A stretch of DNA of 64,000 nt from Brotaphodocola catenula (GTDB taxonomy: Bacteria > Bacillota > Clostridia > Lachnospirales > Lachnospiraceae): positions 1-64,000 of the forward strand of contig JAJEPU010000011.1 of the NCBI GenBank assembly GCA_020686985.1, given 5' to 3'. Below the pieces are notes generated by a model, which saw nothing but the letters and a program-made list of their open reading frames with translations, had not been told where the DNA came from and did not search any database. Position numbers and translations under genes: made by a program. Shown here piece by piece: positions 18,654 to 27,613 of this stretch (positions within the stretch are counted from its first letter, which is position 1; every line of letters starts with the position of its first letter).

Positions 18654-18900
18654 TATGGCAAATCAGATTGATCGGATCCTGTGAGATTTTGGGAAAATAG
18701 GACGTTTCTTGGCGCATTTCCATAACTTGAAATTATGCAGTCAATTCCAATCTCGTATGGATTTTCTGGAATAAATTCGGGGGAGAGAGTTGAAAAAAGC
18801 CATCAAATGCGTTAATATGGGAAGAAACGACGCAACTCAAATATCTGCTGGCGTCGACTTGAAAATAGTTCACAAACGGAGAAATAGAGGGAGAAAAGCC

Positions 18901-19989
18901 ATGGACTGTAAGATTGTAACGATTCCTGGAGATGGAATTGGACCGGAGATTGTTCGAGAGGCATGCAAGGTACTGGACCGTGTCGGCGAGGTATACGGAC
19001 ATAAATTTAATTATACAGAGATCCTGATGGGAGGCTGTTCCATTGATGCATATGGAGTTCCGCTGACCGAGGAGGCACTGAATACAGCAAAACAGAGCGA
19101 TGCAGTCCTGCTTGGAGCAGTTGGCGGTAACGTGGGAAATTCAAGATGGTACGATGTAGCACCGAATCTGAGACCGGAGGCCGGACTTCTGGCAATCCGT
19201 AAGGGGCTGAATCTGTTTGCAAACATTCGCCCGGCTTACCTCTATAAGGAGCTTGCAGAGGCATGTCCGTTGAAGAAAGAGATCATCGGAGACGGATTTG
19301 ATATGGTCATTATGAGAGAGCTGACCGGCGGTCTCTACTTCGGAGAGCGTCACACCGAGGAAGTAGACGGATGTCTTCAGGCAACCGATACCCTGACCTA
19401 CAATGAGAAGGAGATCCGTCGAATTGCAGTCAAGGCATTTGACATTGCCATGAAGCGCAGAAAGAGCGTAATCAGCGTAGATAAGGCAAACGTCTTAGAC
19501 TCTTCCAGACTTTGGAGAAAAGTTGTCGAGGAGGTTGCAAAGGATTATCCGGAAGTAACACTGAGCCATATGCTTGTCGACAACTGTGCAATGCAGCTTG
19601 TCATGAACCCGGGTCAGTTTGACGTAATTCTGACTGAGAACATGTTTGGAGACATCCTCTCTGATGAGGCGAGCATGATTACCGGTTCGATCGGAATGCT
19701 CTCTTCCGCAAGCCTGAATGAGACGAAGTTCGGTCTCTACGAGCCGAGCCACGGATCTGCACCGGATATCGCAGGAAAGGACATTGCAAACCCGATCGCG
19801 ACGATTCTCTCCGCAGCAATGATGCTGAGATATTCCTTCGATCTTGACGAGGAGGCGGATGCAATCGAGAAGGCAGTACAGAAGGTCCTGACAGACGGAT
19901 ACCGCACCGCTGACATTATGGCAGATGGATGCAAGAAAGTAGGAACTACCGAGATGGGCGATCTGGTAGCAGAAAATATCGAGAAATAA
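18901..19989 (+). CDS. leuB: 3-isopropylmalate dehydrogenase
   Basis: This 362-aa NAD-dependent beta-decarboxylating dehydrogenase acts in leucine synthesis. Signatures: [11 protein letters not shown] at the N-terminus, LLGAVGG, the [12 protein letters not shown] region, and the substrate/metal-site segment [24 protein letters not shown] 18901 has AGGGAG 8 nt upstream. The frame extends 37 codons further to a TTG at 18790 that also follows a GGGGGAG, but that part has no family counterpart. It heads a leuB-ilvD-ilvB operon; leuA, leuC and leuD are not in the window. Confidence 0.95.
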   Translation: MDCKIVTIPGDGIGPEIVREACKVLDRVGEVYGHKFNYTEILMGGCSIDAYGVPLTEEALNTAKQSDAVLLGAVGGNVGNSRWYDVAPNLRPEAGLLAIRKGLNLFANIRPAYLYKELAEACPLKKEIIGDGFDMVIMRELTGGLYFGERHTEEVDGCLQATDTLTYNEKEIRRIAVKAFDIAMKRRKSVISVDKANVLDSSRLWRKVVEEVAKDYPEVTLSHMLVDNCAMQLVMNPGQFDVILTENMFGDILSDEASMITGSIGMLSSASLNETKFGLYEPSHGSAPDIAGKDIANPIATILSAAMMLRYSFDLDEEADAIEKAVQKVLTDGYRTADIMADGCKKVGTTEMGDLVAENIEK

Positions 19990-20068
19990 AAAGAGTGAAA
20001 GCTAATTGGGTTATTTGATTAGAAATCAGAAATTCAGAAATTCACATACAGTACAGGAGGAGTCAAAA

Positions 20069-21730
20069 ATGAGAAGTGATAACGCAAAAGCTGGAATGCA
20101 ACAGGCACCGGCACGTTCCCTGTTCCGCGCGTTGGGACTGACGGACGAAGAATTAGAGAGACCGTTAATCGGTATTGTGAGCTCCTACAATGAGATTGTA
20201 CCGGGACATATGAACCTGGATAAGATTGTAGACGCCGTTAAGCAGGGTGTGGCAATGGCAGGAGGCGTTCCGATCGTGTTCCCGGCAATCGCAGTATGTG
20301 ATGGTATTGCAATGGGACATGTGGGAATGAAGTACTCTCTGGTGACGAGAGATCTGATCGCAGATTCCACCGAGTGTATGGCAATGGCTCATCAGTTTGA
20401 TGCCCTTGTCATGGTTCCGAACTGTGATAAGAACGTTCCGGGACTTCTGATGGCAGCAGCTCGTTTAAACATCCCGACCGTATTTGTCAGTGGTGGTCCG
20501 ATGCTTGCAGGTCATGTGAAAGGACGCAAGCGCAGTCTTTCCAGCATGTTTGAGGCAGTTGGCTCCTACGCAGCAGGTACGATGACTGAGGAGGATGTAA
20601 AAGAGTACGAGTGCAAGGTTTGTCCGACCTGTGGTTCCTGCTCCGGTATGTACACCGCAAACAGCATGAACTGTCTGACAGAGGTTCTCGGAATGGGTCT
20701 TCGCGGAAACGGCACGATCCCGGCTGTATATTCCGAGCGTCTTGTTCTTGCAAAGCATGCCGGCATGGCAGTTATGGATATGCTCAAGAAGAATATCCGC
20801 CCGCGTGACATCATGACCGAGCAGGCGTTCCGCAATGCTCTGACGATGGATATGGCACTTGGATGCAGTACGAACAGCATGCTTCATCTGCCGGCAATCG
20901 CACACGAGGCTGGTGTTGAGCTGAACGTTGACATCGCAAACGAGATCAGTGCAAAGACCCCGAACCTGTGTCACCTTGCACCGGCAGGTCCGACCTACAT
21001 GGAGGATTTGAACGAGGCAGGCGGTATCTATGCCGTTATGAAAGAGATAAGCAAGCTCGGACTTCTGAACCTCGATTGTATGACCGTAACCGGAAAGACT
21101 GTTGGCGAGAACATCAAGAATGCTGTCAACCATAATCCGGAAGTCATCCGCACAATTGACAATCCGTATTCCAGGACCGGTGGTATCGCTGTTCTTCGCG
21201 GAAACCTTGCACCGGATTCCTGCGTGGTAAAACGTTCTGCTGTTGTTCCGGAGATGCTTGTGCATGAGGGACCGGCCCGCGTCTTCGACTGCGAGGATGA
21301 TGCGATTGTCGCAATCAAGAGCGGTAAGATCGTGGCTGGTGATGTCGTTGTCATCCGTTACGAGGGACCGAAGGGAGGCCCGGGAATGAGAGAGATGCTC
21401 AACCCGACTTCCGCAATCGCAGGAATGGGACTTGGCTCTTCCGTAGCACTGATCACAGACGGACGTTTCTCCGGAGCATCCAGAGGAGCATCCATCGGAC
21501 ATGTATGCCCGGAGGCGGCAGCAGGTGGTCCGATCGGTCTGGTAGAGGAAGGCGACATGATCGCAATCGACATCAATGCGAATACGATCACGCTGAAAGT
21601 ATCCGATGAGGAACTGGCAAGACGTCGTGCAAACTGGACTCCTAAGAAGAAAGAGGTTACCGGATATCTGAAGCGTTACGCACAGCTCGTGACAAGCGCA
21701 GACAAGGGAGCAGTATTGCAGGGAAATTAA
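20069..21730 (+). CDS. ilvD: Dihydroxy-acid dehydratase
   Basis: This 553-aa Fe-S enzyme dehydrates 2,3-dihydroxyisovalerate and its isoleucine analogue in valine/isoleucine synthesis. Cluster cysteines are visible in PNCDKNVPG and [19 protein letters not shown]. The family [15 protein letters not shown] segment is near the C-terminus. The start at 20069 follows AGGAGGAG; the frame is open further upstream. It lies 79 bp after leuB and 25 bp before ilvB. Confidence 0.96.
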   Translation: MRSDNAKAGMQQAPARSLFRALGLTDEELERPLIGIVSSYNEIVPGHMNLDKIVDAVKQGVAMAGGVPIVFPAIAVCDGIAMGHVGMKYSLVTRDLIADSTECMAMAHQFDALVMVPNCDKNVPGLLMAAARLNIPTVFVSGGPMLAGHVKGRKRSLSSMFEAVGSYAAGTMTEEDVKEYECKVCPTCGSCSGMYTANSMNCLTEVLGMGLRGNGTIPAVYSERLVLAKHAGMAVMDMLKKNIRPRDIMTEQAFRNALTMDMALGCSTNSMLHLPAIAHEAGVELNVDIANEISAKTPNLCHLAPAGPTYMEDLNEAGGIYAVMKEISKLGLLNLDCMTVTGKTVGENIKNAVNHNPEVIRTIDNPYSRTGGIAVLRGNLAPDSCVVKRSAVVPEMLVHEGPARVFDCEDDAIVAIKSGKIVAGDVVVIRYEGPKGGPGMREMLNPTSAIAGMGLGSSVALITDGRFSGASRGASIGHVCPEAAAGGPIGLVEEGDMIAIDINANTITLKVSDEELARRRANWTPKKKEVTGYLKRYAQLVTSADKGAVLQGN

Positions 21731-21755
21731 TGTGAGATAAAGGGGAGTGTTTGCT

Positions 21756-23462
21756 ATGGCGGAGACGAGAGTACTCAATGGCTCGGAGATCGTGATTGAA
21801 TGCCTGAAGGAGCAGGGTGTCAAGACGGTATTCGGTTATCCGGGCGGAGCAATTTTAAATATTTATGATGCGCTTTACAAGCATCAGGATGAGATTCATC
21901 ACATTCTGACCTCACATGAGCAGGGCGCAGCACATGCAGCAGACGGCTATGCGCGTGCAACCGGAAAAGTCGGTGTCTGCTTTGCAACTTCCGGACCGGG
22001 TGCAACAAACCTGGTTACCGGTATTGCAACTGCATACATGGATTCTATCCCGATTGTTGCGATCACCTGTAACGTTGGTGTGAGCCTGCTTGGACGCGAC
22101 AGTTTTCAGGAGATCGACATCACCGGCGTGACGATGCCGATCACAAAATATAACTTCATCGTGAAGGATGTCAGCAAGCTCGCAGACGTTGTCCGCAGAG
22201 CATTCAAGATTGCTCAGAGCGGACGTCCGGGTCCGGTTCTGATCGATATCACGAAGGATGTGACCGCAGCAGAATATCCGTATGAGCCGAAGACTCCGGA
22301 GCCGATCGTTCCTCAGACAGACACGATCCGCGAGGAGGACATCGAGACTGCACTTGACCTGATTCGCAACGCAAAGAAGCCGTTTATCTTTGTCGGCGGT
22401 GGTGCAGTTCTGTCAAATGCATCCGAGGAGCTTCGCACTCTGGCACATCGGATTCAGGCTCCGGTTGCCGATTCCCTGATGGGAAAAGGCGCATTCGACG
22501 CAACTGACGAGCTCTACACTGGTATGGTCGGCATGCACGGAACAAAGACTTCCAACTTCGGAATCACCGAGTGTGATCTGCTGATTGTTGCGGGCGCACG
22601 TTTCAGTGACCGTGTAACCGGAAATGCATCCAAGTTCGCAAAGAATGCAAAGATTCTTCAGATCGATGTCGATGCGGCAGAGATCAACAAGAACATTCGC
22701 ACCCATGCGAGCGTTGTCGGAGATTTAAAGACGGTTCTGAGAAAACTCAATGCCCGTCTTGACCCGATCAACCATGAGGAGTGGCTTGCTCATATTGAGC
22801 GTCTGAAAGATATGTATCCGCTTCGCTACGACAAGAGCCAGCTGACCGGTCCGTTTATCATGGAGACGATCAGCGAGCTGACACAGGGAAATGCAATCAT
22901 CGCAACTGAGGTTGGCCAGCATCAGATGTGGGCTGCCCAGTATTACAAATACAGAAAACCGAGAACCCTTCTGACGTCCGGCGGTCTCGGCACGATGGGC
23001 TACGGCCTTGGTGCTGCGATGGGCGCGAAGATGGGATGTGGAGATATGGGATGTCCGGATACTCCGGTCTTCAATATTGCCGGTGACGGATGCTTCCGCA
23101 TGAACTTAAATGAGCTTGCGACGGCTTCCCGTTACAACATTCCGGTGATTGAAGTGGTCATCAACAACCACGTTCTCGGCATGGTGCGCCAGTGGCAGAC
23201 GCTGTTCTACGGAAAGCGTTATTCCGCGACGGTGCTTGACGATCAGGTTGACTTTGTGAAGACCGCAGAGGGACTTGGTGTCAAGGCATACCGCGTGACC
23301 GGAAAGGACGACTTAAAGGGCGTTCTTGAGGAAGCGATGGCTCATCAGGGTCCGGTTGTGATTGACTGTCAGATAAATTGTGACGACAAGGTATATCCGA
23401 TGGTATCCCCGGGCGCTCCGATTCAGGACGCCTTTGATGATACAGATTTAAAGATTAATTAG
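21756..23462 (+). CDS. ilvB: Acetolactate synthase, large subunit
   Basis: This 568-aa thiamine diphosphate enzyme condenses pyruvate to acetolactate (or with 2-oxobutyrate). The catalytic Glu lies in SHEQGAAHAADGYARATG and the ThDP/Mg motif is GDGCFRMNLNELATASRYNI...INN. AGGGGAG precedes the ATG at 21756 by 8 nt. A small regulatory subunit gene (ilvN) does not follow; it may be elsewhere or this may be a subunit-independent enzyme. Length and sequence fit the biosynthetic large subunit. Confidence 0.95.
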   Translation: MAETRVLNGSEIVIECLKEQGVKTVFGYPGGAILNIYDALYKHQDEIHHILTSHEQGAAHAADGYARATGKVGVCFATSGPGATNLVTGIATAYMDSIPIVAITCNVGVSLLGRDSFQEIDITGVTMPITKYNFIVKDVSKLADVVRRAFKIAQSGRPGPVLIDITKDVTAAEYPYEPKTPEPIVPQTDTIREEDIETALDLIRNAKKPFIFVGGGAVLSNASEELRTLAHRIQAPVADSLMGKGAFDATDELYTGMVGMHGTKTSNFGITECDLLIVAGARFSDRVTGNASKFAKNAKILQIDVDAAEINKNIRTHASVVGDLKTVLRKLNARLDPINHEEWLAHIERLKDMYPLRYDKSQLTGPFIMETISELTQGNAIIATEVGQHQMWAAQYYKYRKPRTLLTSGGLGTMGYGLGAAMGAKMGCGDMGCPDTPVFNIAGDGCFRMNLNELATASRYNIPVIEVVINNHVLGMVRQWQTLFYGKRYSATVLDDQVDFVKTAEGLGVKAYRVTGKDDLKGVLEEAMAHQGPVVIDCQINCDDKVYPMVSPGAPIQDAFDDTDLKIN

Positions 23463-23492
23463 TAACCAACAACCGAATAGCGAGAGAGTCCG

Positions 23493-23627
23493 TCTGAAAA
23501 ACATCAACAGGGTTTTTCAGATATACTCGGAAACATGTCAAACTGCATGCGGGAGTCTGCTCCCGCATATGTAGTGGTAGTGCTTCTATTTACAGAATGG
23601 TTTGTCATTTTATTTGCATCATTCTGT
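23493..23627 (+). other. Three hairpins between ilvB and serC
   Basis: Perfect stems TCTGAAAAAC/GTTTTTCAGA (23493-23502/23512-23521), ATGCGGGAG/CTCCCGCAT (23547-23555/23560-23568) and ACAGAATG/CATTCTGT (23592-23599/23620-23627). The first, with T5 in its 3 prime arm, may terminate ilvB. The others lie in what could be the serC leader. No T-box or known riboswitch sequence was found. Confidence 0.5.
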
Positions 23628-23681
23628 GGATGAAACATGAAGGAAAACTCCAAGAGAGAATAGAGAGAGGGAGGAACAAAC

Positions 23682-24767
23682 GTGGGAAGAGTGTATAATT
23701 TTTCGGCTGGCCCGGCTGTACTGCCGGAGGAAGTTCTGAGAGAGGCAGCAGAGGAGATGCTGGACTATAAGGGAACCGGTATGTCCGTGATGGAGATGAG
23801 TCATCGCTCCAAGGCGTTTGAGACGATCATTCAGGAGGCAGAGCAGGATCTGCGTGATCTGATGAACATTCCGGATAACTACAAGGTTCTGTTTTTACAG
23901 GGTGGTGCACATTTACAGTTTTCAGCGATTCCAATGAACCTGATGAAGAATCGCGTTGCTGACTACATCATCACGGGTCAGTGGGCGAAGAAGGCGTACA
24001 AAGAGGCTCAGAAATACGGAAAGGCAGTTGCGGTTGCGTCAAGTGAAGACAAGACGTTCAGCTACATTCCGGATTGCTCCGATCTGCCGATCGATGAAGA
24101 TGCCGATTACGTTTACATCTGTGAGAACAACACGATTTACGGAACGAAGTTCAAGACTTTGCCGAACACGAAAGGAAAACCGCTTGTATCTGATATCTCT
24201 TCCTGTTTCCTGTCTGAGCCGGTTGATGTGACGAAATACGGTCTGCTCTACGGTGGTGCTCAGAAAAATGTGGGACCGGCAGGTGTTGTCATTGTGATTG
24301 TCAGAGAGGATCTTGTGACCGAGGATGTGCTTGACGGAACTCCGACGATCTGCATGTACAAGACTCAGGCAGATGCAAAATCCCTTTACAATACTCCGCC
24401 GGCATATGGCATTTATATCTGCGGAAAGGTCTTCAAGTGGATCAAGAAGCAGGGTGGTCTTGAGGCGATGAAGGAGTACAACGAGAAAAAGGCAAAGATT
24501 CTCTACGATTTCCTTGACCAGAGCAAGCTGTTCCACGGAACGGTTGCAAAGGAAGATCGTTCTCTGATGAATGTTCCGTTTGTAACCGGTGATCCGGATC
24601 TTGATGCAGAGTTTGTAAAGGAGGCAGCTTCTGCTGGATTTGTGAACTTAAAGGGACATCGCACGGTTGGCGGTATGCGTGCAAGTATCTACAACGCAAT
24701 GCCGATCGAGGGCGTACAGAAACTGGTAGAATTCATGAAGAAGTTTGAGGAGGAACATCAGGCATGA
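23682..24767 (+). CDS. serC: Phosphoserine aminotransferase
   Basis: This 361-aa PLP enzyme makes phosphoserine from 3-phosphohydroxypyruvate and glutamate. Signatures: NFSAGPAVLPEEVL at the N-terminus, MEMSHRSK, LLYGGAQKNVGPAG containing the PLP lysine, and GHRTVGGMRASIYNAMP near the C-terminus. It starts with GTG 23682 after GAGGGAGG. Its last codons overlap serA by 4 bp (ATGA), so the two are translationally coupled. Confidence 0.97.
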   Translation: MGRVYNFSAGPAVLPEEVLREAAEEMLDYKGTGMSVMEMSHRSKAFETIIQEAEQDLRDLMNIPDNYKVLFLQGGAHLQFSAIPMNLMKNRVADYIITGQWAKKAYKEAQKYGKAVAVASSEDKTFSYIPDCSDLPIDEDADYVYICENNTIYGTKFKTLPNTKGKPLVSDISSCFLSEPVDVTKYGLLYGGAQKNVGPAGVVIVIVREDLVTEDVLDGTPTICMYKTQADAKSLYNTPPAYGIYICGKVFKWIKKQGGLEAMKEYNEKKAKILYDFLDQSKLFHGTVAKEDRSLMNVPFVTGDPDLDAEFVKEAASAGFVNLKGHRTVGGMRASIYNAMPIEGVQKLVEFMKKFEEEHQA

Positions 24768-25924
24768 GAAAAATTCACTGCTTAAATGCAATTTCCAAGC
24801 ATGGCACCGACCTGCTGACAGCTGACTATGAGCTGACTGACAATGTGAAGGAGGCAGAGGGCATTCTTGTCCGCAGTGCATCTCTTCATGAGATGGAGTT
24901 CCCGAACTCTCTGCTGGCAGTTGCCCGCGCCGGCGCAGGTGTCAACAACATCCCGCTTGACGCTTGTGCACAGGAAGGTATTGTTGTATTCAATACTCCG
25001 GGTGCAAATGCAAATGCAGTAAAAGAGCTGGTAATCGGCGCTTTGATGCTGGCTTCCCGCGATATTCTCGGAGGAATCAACTGGTGCATCGACAATGCAG
25101 AGGATGCAAATATTGCAAAGTCTGTTGAGAAAGCGAAGAAGGCCTTTGCCGGATGCGAGATCCGCGGAAAGAAACTAGGCGTGATCGGTCTTGGTGCGAT
25201 CGGTGCAGAGGTTGCAAATGCCTGCGCCGGTCTCGGCATGGAAGTATATGGCTACGATCCGTTTATCTCGGTTCAGGCAGCATGGATGCTTTCAAGAGAT
25301 GTCAAGCACACGACGAGCCTCGACACGATTTTCCAGGAGTGCGATTACATCACGCTTCATGTGCCGGCACTTGACAGCACAAAGGGTATGATCAACAAGA
25401 ATGCCCTTGAGCAGATGAAGGATGGCGTTGTCGTTCTGAATTTTGCTCGTGACCTTCTCGTTGACGAGGACGCAATGGCAGAGGCACTTGCATCTGGAAA
25501 AGTAAAGCACTACATGACCGATTTCCCGAACACGAAGTCTGTACATATGAAGGGAGCAATTGTTACCCCGCATATCGGTGCATCCACGGCAGAGTCTGAG
25601 GACAACTGTGCAAAGATGGCAGTGAAGGAGATCATGGACTATATCGAGAACGGAAATATCCGCAATTCCGTAAATTATCCGGCATGCGATATGGGTGTGA
25701 AGAAGACCGTTGCCCGTGTGGCAGTTCTGCATCTGAATATTCCGAACATGATCGGTCAGATTACCGGTGTCCTCGCAGGTGGCGGAATCAACATTTCCGA
25801 CATGACGAACAAGAGCCGTGATAAATATGCATACACGCTGATGGATCTCGAGTCCGTTCCGGATGACATTCTTGTTCAGAAGCTGAACGCCATTCAGGGG
25901 GTTCTGCGCGTGCGCGTTCTGTAA
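24764..25924 (+). CDS. serA: D-3-phosphoglycerate dehydrogenase
   Basis: This 386-aa enzyme oxidises 3-phosphoglycerate, the first step of serine synthesis. It has the D-isomer 2-hydroxyacid dehydrogenase fold with the NAD-binding GLGAIGAEVANACAGLG and the catalytic His region VTPHIGASTAESEDN, then a C-terminal ACT domain (about 315-386) of the kind used for serine feedback. Its start overlaps serC. The partner phosphatase serB is not adjacent. Confidence 0.96.
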   Translation: MRKIHCLNAISKHGTDLLTADYELTDNVKEAEGILVRSASLHEMEFPNSLLAVARAGAGVNNIPLDACAQEGIVVFNTPGANANAVKELVIGALMLASRDILGGINWCIDNAEDANIAKSVEKAKKAFAGCEIRGKKLGVIGLGAIGAEVANACAGLGMEVYGYDPFISVQAAWMLSRDVKHTTSLDTIFQECDYITLHVPALDSTKGMINKNALEQMKDGVVVLNFARDLLVDEDAMAEALASGKVKHYMTDFPNTKSVHMKGAIVTPHIGASTAESEDNCAKMAVKEIMDYIENGNIRNSVNYPACDMGVKKTVARVAVLHLNIPNMIGQITGVLAGGGINISDMTNKSRDKYAYTLMDLESVPDDILVQKLNAIQGVLRVRVL

Positions 25925-26013
25925 ATATAATGCGCAGTGATTCTGATTAGAAGATGTCAGCAGAGCTGACCAGAATTACGCGCCAAGTCGATGACTGCAT
26001 CGTCTTAAATCTA

Positions 26014-26922
26014 TTATTCCAAGAGCCGTTTGAGATCGAGTCTTCCCCAGCCCTGCTGGTTGTGGGAGAGCCCGAGATCGACGGCTCTTTCTCTTAGGCG
26101 GAGCTTTACATCGCGGTTTGACATTTCCGGATATTTTTCGAGAAGCAGGGCAATCGCGCCGGTGACGAGAGGGGTCGCCATGCTTGTTCCGCTCTTTGCA
26201 ATATATCCCTGTGACGAGGTGCAGCAGCTTGTGATCGAAGCGCCCGGGGCGATGATGTCCGGTTTGCAGATACAGGCACAGGTAGGTCCGCGTCCTGAGT
26301 AGTGAACCATGCGATTTCCCATAATCAGGATCTCTTTCTCATCATCGGAACAGCCAACCGTGATGACTTTTCGGCTGATCCCCGGAGTTGTGATCGAACT
26401 GCGTTCAGGTCCACGGTTTCCGGCGGCGACAACGACGACAAGTCCAGCATCCCAGGCGGTATCGACTCCGCGGACGAGGACGGAATTTTCGCCCATATTT
26501 CTTCGGGAAAACGAGCCGACAGAGATATTGACGATCCGAATGCCAAATTGTTTCTGATGCTGGCGAATCCAGCGCAGACCGGCGAGGACATCCGAGGCGC
26601 GACCGCTTCCCTGACGATCGAGCACTTTGACAGGAATCAGCGTGCATCCGGGGGCAATTCCGCGAAAACGCCCATCGGAAAGACTGCCATTTCCCGCAAT
26701 AATTCCGCAGACGTGGGTGCCATGTCCATTGTCGTCATAGGGCAGAACTCTGTGCCCTAGAATATCGCAGAAAGCCCCGATCTGACCGCTAAGATCCGGG
26801 TGGGGAGCACAGCCGGTATCAAGAACAGCGACTCCGATGCCGGCTCCGGTCAAATTACAGTCGTCATTTCCGTTTATGAGAAGTCTTGCATGATCCATGA
26901 GAATCCAATTTCCCGGACACAC
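26014..26922 (-). CDS. Subtilisin-like serine protease (S8)
   Basis: This protein of up to 302 aa has the S8 catalytic triad: D35 (VAVLDTG), H67 (NGHGTHVCG) and S247 (SGTSMATP). No signal peptide or propeptide is seen, so it resembles intracellular or minimal subtilases of Clostridia. Start is uncertain: GTG 26922 gives 302 aa and ATG 26898 gives 294 aa, and neither has a good ribosome site. An ACACAC/GTGTGT inverted repeat overlaps the GTG. It is a lone minus-strand gene between serA and recA. Confidence 0.88.
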   Translation of the reverse strand: MCPGNWILMDHARLLINGNDDCNLTGAGIGVAVLDTGCAPHPDLSGQIGAFCDILGHRVLPYDDNGHGTHVCGIIAGNGSLSDGRFRGIAPGCTLIPVKVLDRQGSGRASDVLAGLRWIRQHQKQFGIRIVNISVGSFSRRNMGENSVLVRGVDTAWDAGLVVVVAAGNRGPERSSITTPGISRKVITVGCSDDEKEILIMGNRMVHYSGRGPTCACICKPDIIAPGASITSCCTSSQGYIAKSGTSMATPLVTGAIALLLEKYPEMSNRDVKLRLRERAVDLGLSHNQQGWGRLDLKRLLE

Positions 26923-27093
26923 CTGAGCGTGTGTCTGAAATGCCTTTCGTTGTTATTATAGGATATTCAGAAAAAAGAGTCCTGACATCGAAAATTGATC
27001 GAGAGGATTACCGGAAATAATCTTAATAATTTCTTCAGAATCTATTTAAACAATATACATTTTTTTACGAAAATGATGTGTTATACTAAAGCC

Positions 27094-27189
27094 ATAATAA
27101 ATGCAGGAAACAATCCTTAGTCCTTTTGAAATCGGAATTCCTAACACGAACAAGCACCCTGTGTCCCCCATCACGACACAGGGTGTTTG
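27094..27189 (+). ncRNA. Candidate small RNA with its own terminator
   Basis: A TATACT -10-like box at 27082-27087 (no good -35, AT-rich upstream) is followed by about 60 nt and then a perfect 11-bp terminator stem, CACCCTGTGTC (27155-27165) with GACACAGGGTG (27175-27185), then TTTGT. No gene upstream on this strand needs this terminator: the neighbouring protease runs the other way, and serA ended 1.2 kb earlier. A 39-codon ORF from ATG 27101 runs through the terminator and has no ribosome site. The transcript is inferred. Confidence 0.4.
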
Positions 27190-27386
27190 TGACAGCAGGT
27201 TTTTAAATAAGTCTTTGTAAAGTTCATAAATTTTTATCTGTTTTACTCATGGCGCATCGCCGGAGATTCATAATTTATTATAAGTATTTCATTCATAAAG
27301 TTTTTTGTATACAAGATAATCGAATAATCCTTTTTTGCAATATAATTTTTATAAATGTATGAGAGAAGGTGAAAATAAAGAGAACA

Positions 27387-27524
27387 GGCTCTGACGGCGG
27401 GAAAGATTCTGCAAATCCGTGTGAGACGTTGGTGTTTAGACCGCGTAGTTTGCGGTCTTATGCACCATTACGTCGAACTCGGAGCGCGAGCGTATTTGCA
27501 GGACTTTATCCGCCGGACAGAGCC
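27387..27524 (+). repeat. Structured intergenic repeat A, copy 3
   Basis: Outer stem GGCTCTG/CAGAGCC (27387-27393/27518-27524), then CGGCGG with CCGCCG, GAAAG with CTTT, TGCAAAT/ATTTGCA, and an inner arm with GACGT/ACGTC, TGGTG/CACCA and AGACCGC/GCGGTCT, plus a CTCG/CGAG arm. TGCAAAT, TGGTG and AGACCGC each differ from copy 1 with a matching change in the partner strand. It lies upstream of the recA promoter; a TATAAT at 27341-27346 could transcribe through it. Confidence 0.8.
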
Positions 27525-27544
27525 GTAAGAAAAAGAAAAAACAG

Positions 27545-27573
27545 TTGACAGAATCTAAAGATTATACTATGAT
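27545..27573 (+). promoter_or_regulatory. recA promoter
   Basis: TTGACA (27545-27550), 17-bp spacer, TATGAT (27568-27573). Transcription would start near 27580, a few bases before the SOS box. Confidence 0.8.
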
Positions 27574-27586
27574 TATAAGCAAAGAA

Positions 27587-27600
27587 AGAACGTATGTTCG
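27587..27600. promoter_or_regulatory. LexA (SOS) box of recA
   Basis: AGAACGTATGTTCG contains the perfect palindrome GAACGTATGTTC and matches the Firmicutes LexA/DinR consensus CGAAC-N4-GTTCG except for the first base. It lies just downstream of the -10 box, where bound LexA would block RNA polymerase. Confidence 0.88.
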
Positions 27601-27613
27601 CATGGAGGAAGAC

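Noticed and set aside
18654-18900. T-box or leader peptide before leuB
   Set aside because: No T-box sequence (GGTGGNACCGCG) and no run of leucine codons found.
20465-21823. 452-codon open frame on the minus strand over ilvD
   Set aside because: It lies exactly antisense to ilvD, whose product is full length with all motifs. The antisense protein has no recognisable domain and high Cys/His/Arg content typical of shadow frames.
27101-27220. 39-codon ORF from ATG 27101
   Set aside because: No ribosome site, and it reads through a perfect terminator; a small RNA is the better reading.
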